From Diphasiastrum complanatum (taxonomy: Eukaryota; Streptophyta; Lycopodiopsida; Lycopodiales; Lycopodiaceae): DNA of 64,000 nt. The notes under the pieces were generated by a model that was not told the origin of the DNA, searched no databases, and worked only from the letters and a program-made list of their open reading frames with translations. The position numbers were made by a program, and so were the translations under genes. The stretch spans positions 16,960,809 through 17,024,808 of the forward strand of contig CM055107.1 of assembly GCA_029204225.1 (NCBI GenBank), read 5' to 3'. This document shows, piece by piece, positions 63,529 through 64,000 of the stretch (position 1 is its first letter; each line of letters begins with the position of its first letter).

Positions 63529-64000
63529 TGTAATGGGTTTCTTTCTTTGCCTAACCTGAATCCAAGATCTAGTCAATCTAGCATCAAAGAGACGGAGTTA
63601 GTTGTCACGCGGGGGTTCGTTCCTATGGGAGCGATAATATAGTTCAAATTTTAACATGAATGGAGGATCTAACACTAACATCCATTAAGACTAAGCATTA
63701 ACACTACGTCCATTAACCCTACTTCCATTAACCCTAAATACACAACAATGATAGAAACTTACTCTTCTCTCTCTCATTTTCTCTCTCACAAAAAGCATAA
63801 GAAATAGCAATCCCAATAATGATCAAATCCAACAATTAGCAAATACAAAGGAAGCATGAGAAATGGAGGAAAAGAGAGGAAGATCAAGGACATTTATCAA
63901 TCCATTTATAAAGAGAACCAATCTGCTTTTATTGAAATGAGAAAATGAATATCAGGAGCAACTCGAGTTGGTCCCTTTTTATAGTAGAGAGGAGGACCCT
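63529..64000 (-). repeat. 5' LTR of element E, cut by the window end
   Basis: On the plus strand it starts TGTAATGGGTTTC at 63529 and follows 57234 onward to the edge. A TATAAAAAGGG box (complement) lies near 63975-63985. The outer end of the element is outside the window. Confidence 0.86.

Larger units (their letters stand above)
57234..64000 (-). mobile_element. Element E: LTR retrotransposon with tRNA-Asp-type primer site and large unknown ORF
   Basis: The 3' LTR (57234-57966) and the start of the 5' LTR (63529 to the window end) flank 5.56 kb. The primer site (63508-63524), polypurine tract (57967-57978) and a TATA box in the LTR all place it on the minus strand. The only recognisable pol piece is an integrase C-terminal relic (61741-62330). 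A broken ORF of about 970 codons lies between integrase and the 3' LTR. The primer site and the ORF placement after integrase recall Athila-like gypsy elements. The element cannot be autonomous. Confidence 0.85.

Overview
The window looks like nuclear DNA of a land plant. About four fifths of it is LTR retrotransposon sequence, mostly Ty3/gypsy, many copies nested in one another. The only cellular gene I can support is at 54133-54675 (+). It encodes a small plastid protein whose N terminus reads as a chloroplast transit peptide followed by a twin-arginine type thylakoid signal. I cannot name the species. No rRNA, tRNA gene, CRISPR array or bacterial-style operon was seen.

Layout: 1-3274 holds the 3' end and LTR of one element (family F), a B-family LTR and leader fragment, and an inverted F LTR fragment. 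3275-5747 is AT-rich with one integrase relic. 5748-17788 is a three-level nest proved by target-site duplications (TSDs): a solo B LTR (TSD TCATG) holds a complete B element (6174-16438, TSD TTAGA), which holds a complete A1 element (9714-14968, TSD GGTTT). 17789-19220 is AT-rich with no gene seen. 19221-23603 (-) is a decayed gypsy gag-pol (family D). 24124-27764 (+) is a truncated A2 element. 27765-37958 (-) is a pile of B elements, including an LTR-internal-LTR-leader tandem. 37959-43434 (-) is a second A2 element. 43435-52729 is a B fragment and a B element interrupted by an intact-ended A2 element (46112-52345, TSD GTTAC). 52730-53814 is B LTR debris ending about 320 bp before the plastid gene. 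54676-57233 is gene-free and ends in an unusual TTTCGAG-rich repeat. 57234-64000 (-) is element E, with a tRNA-Asp-like primer site and a very long, broken ORF of unknown function.

How the pieces may work together: A1 and A2 share LTRs, the initiator-Met-type primer site, about 650 bp of leader, the 3' UTR and the polypurine tract, but their coding content is complementary. A1 encodes Gag plus a diverged protease domain and has no reverse transcriptase or integrase. A2 encodes protease, reverse transcriptase, RNase H, integrase and chromodomain and has no gag. B carries a closely similar leader and primer site but no recognisable gag or pol. Two A2 copies at different target sites carry the same deletion and frameshift at the RT/RNase H junction, so a pol-defective element appears to have moved in trans. 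The best candidate for something undescribed is therefore a split Gag-only/Pol-only retrotransposon partnership with a coding-poor third member, held together by common cis signals including a hairpin-rich leader. This is inference from sequence reading. A second lead is the large ORF of element E, whose C-terminal part recurs next to a different LTR at the left edge of the window.
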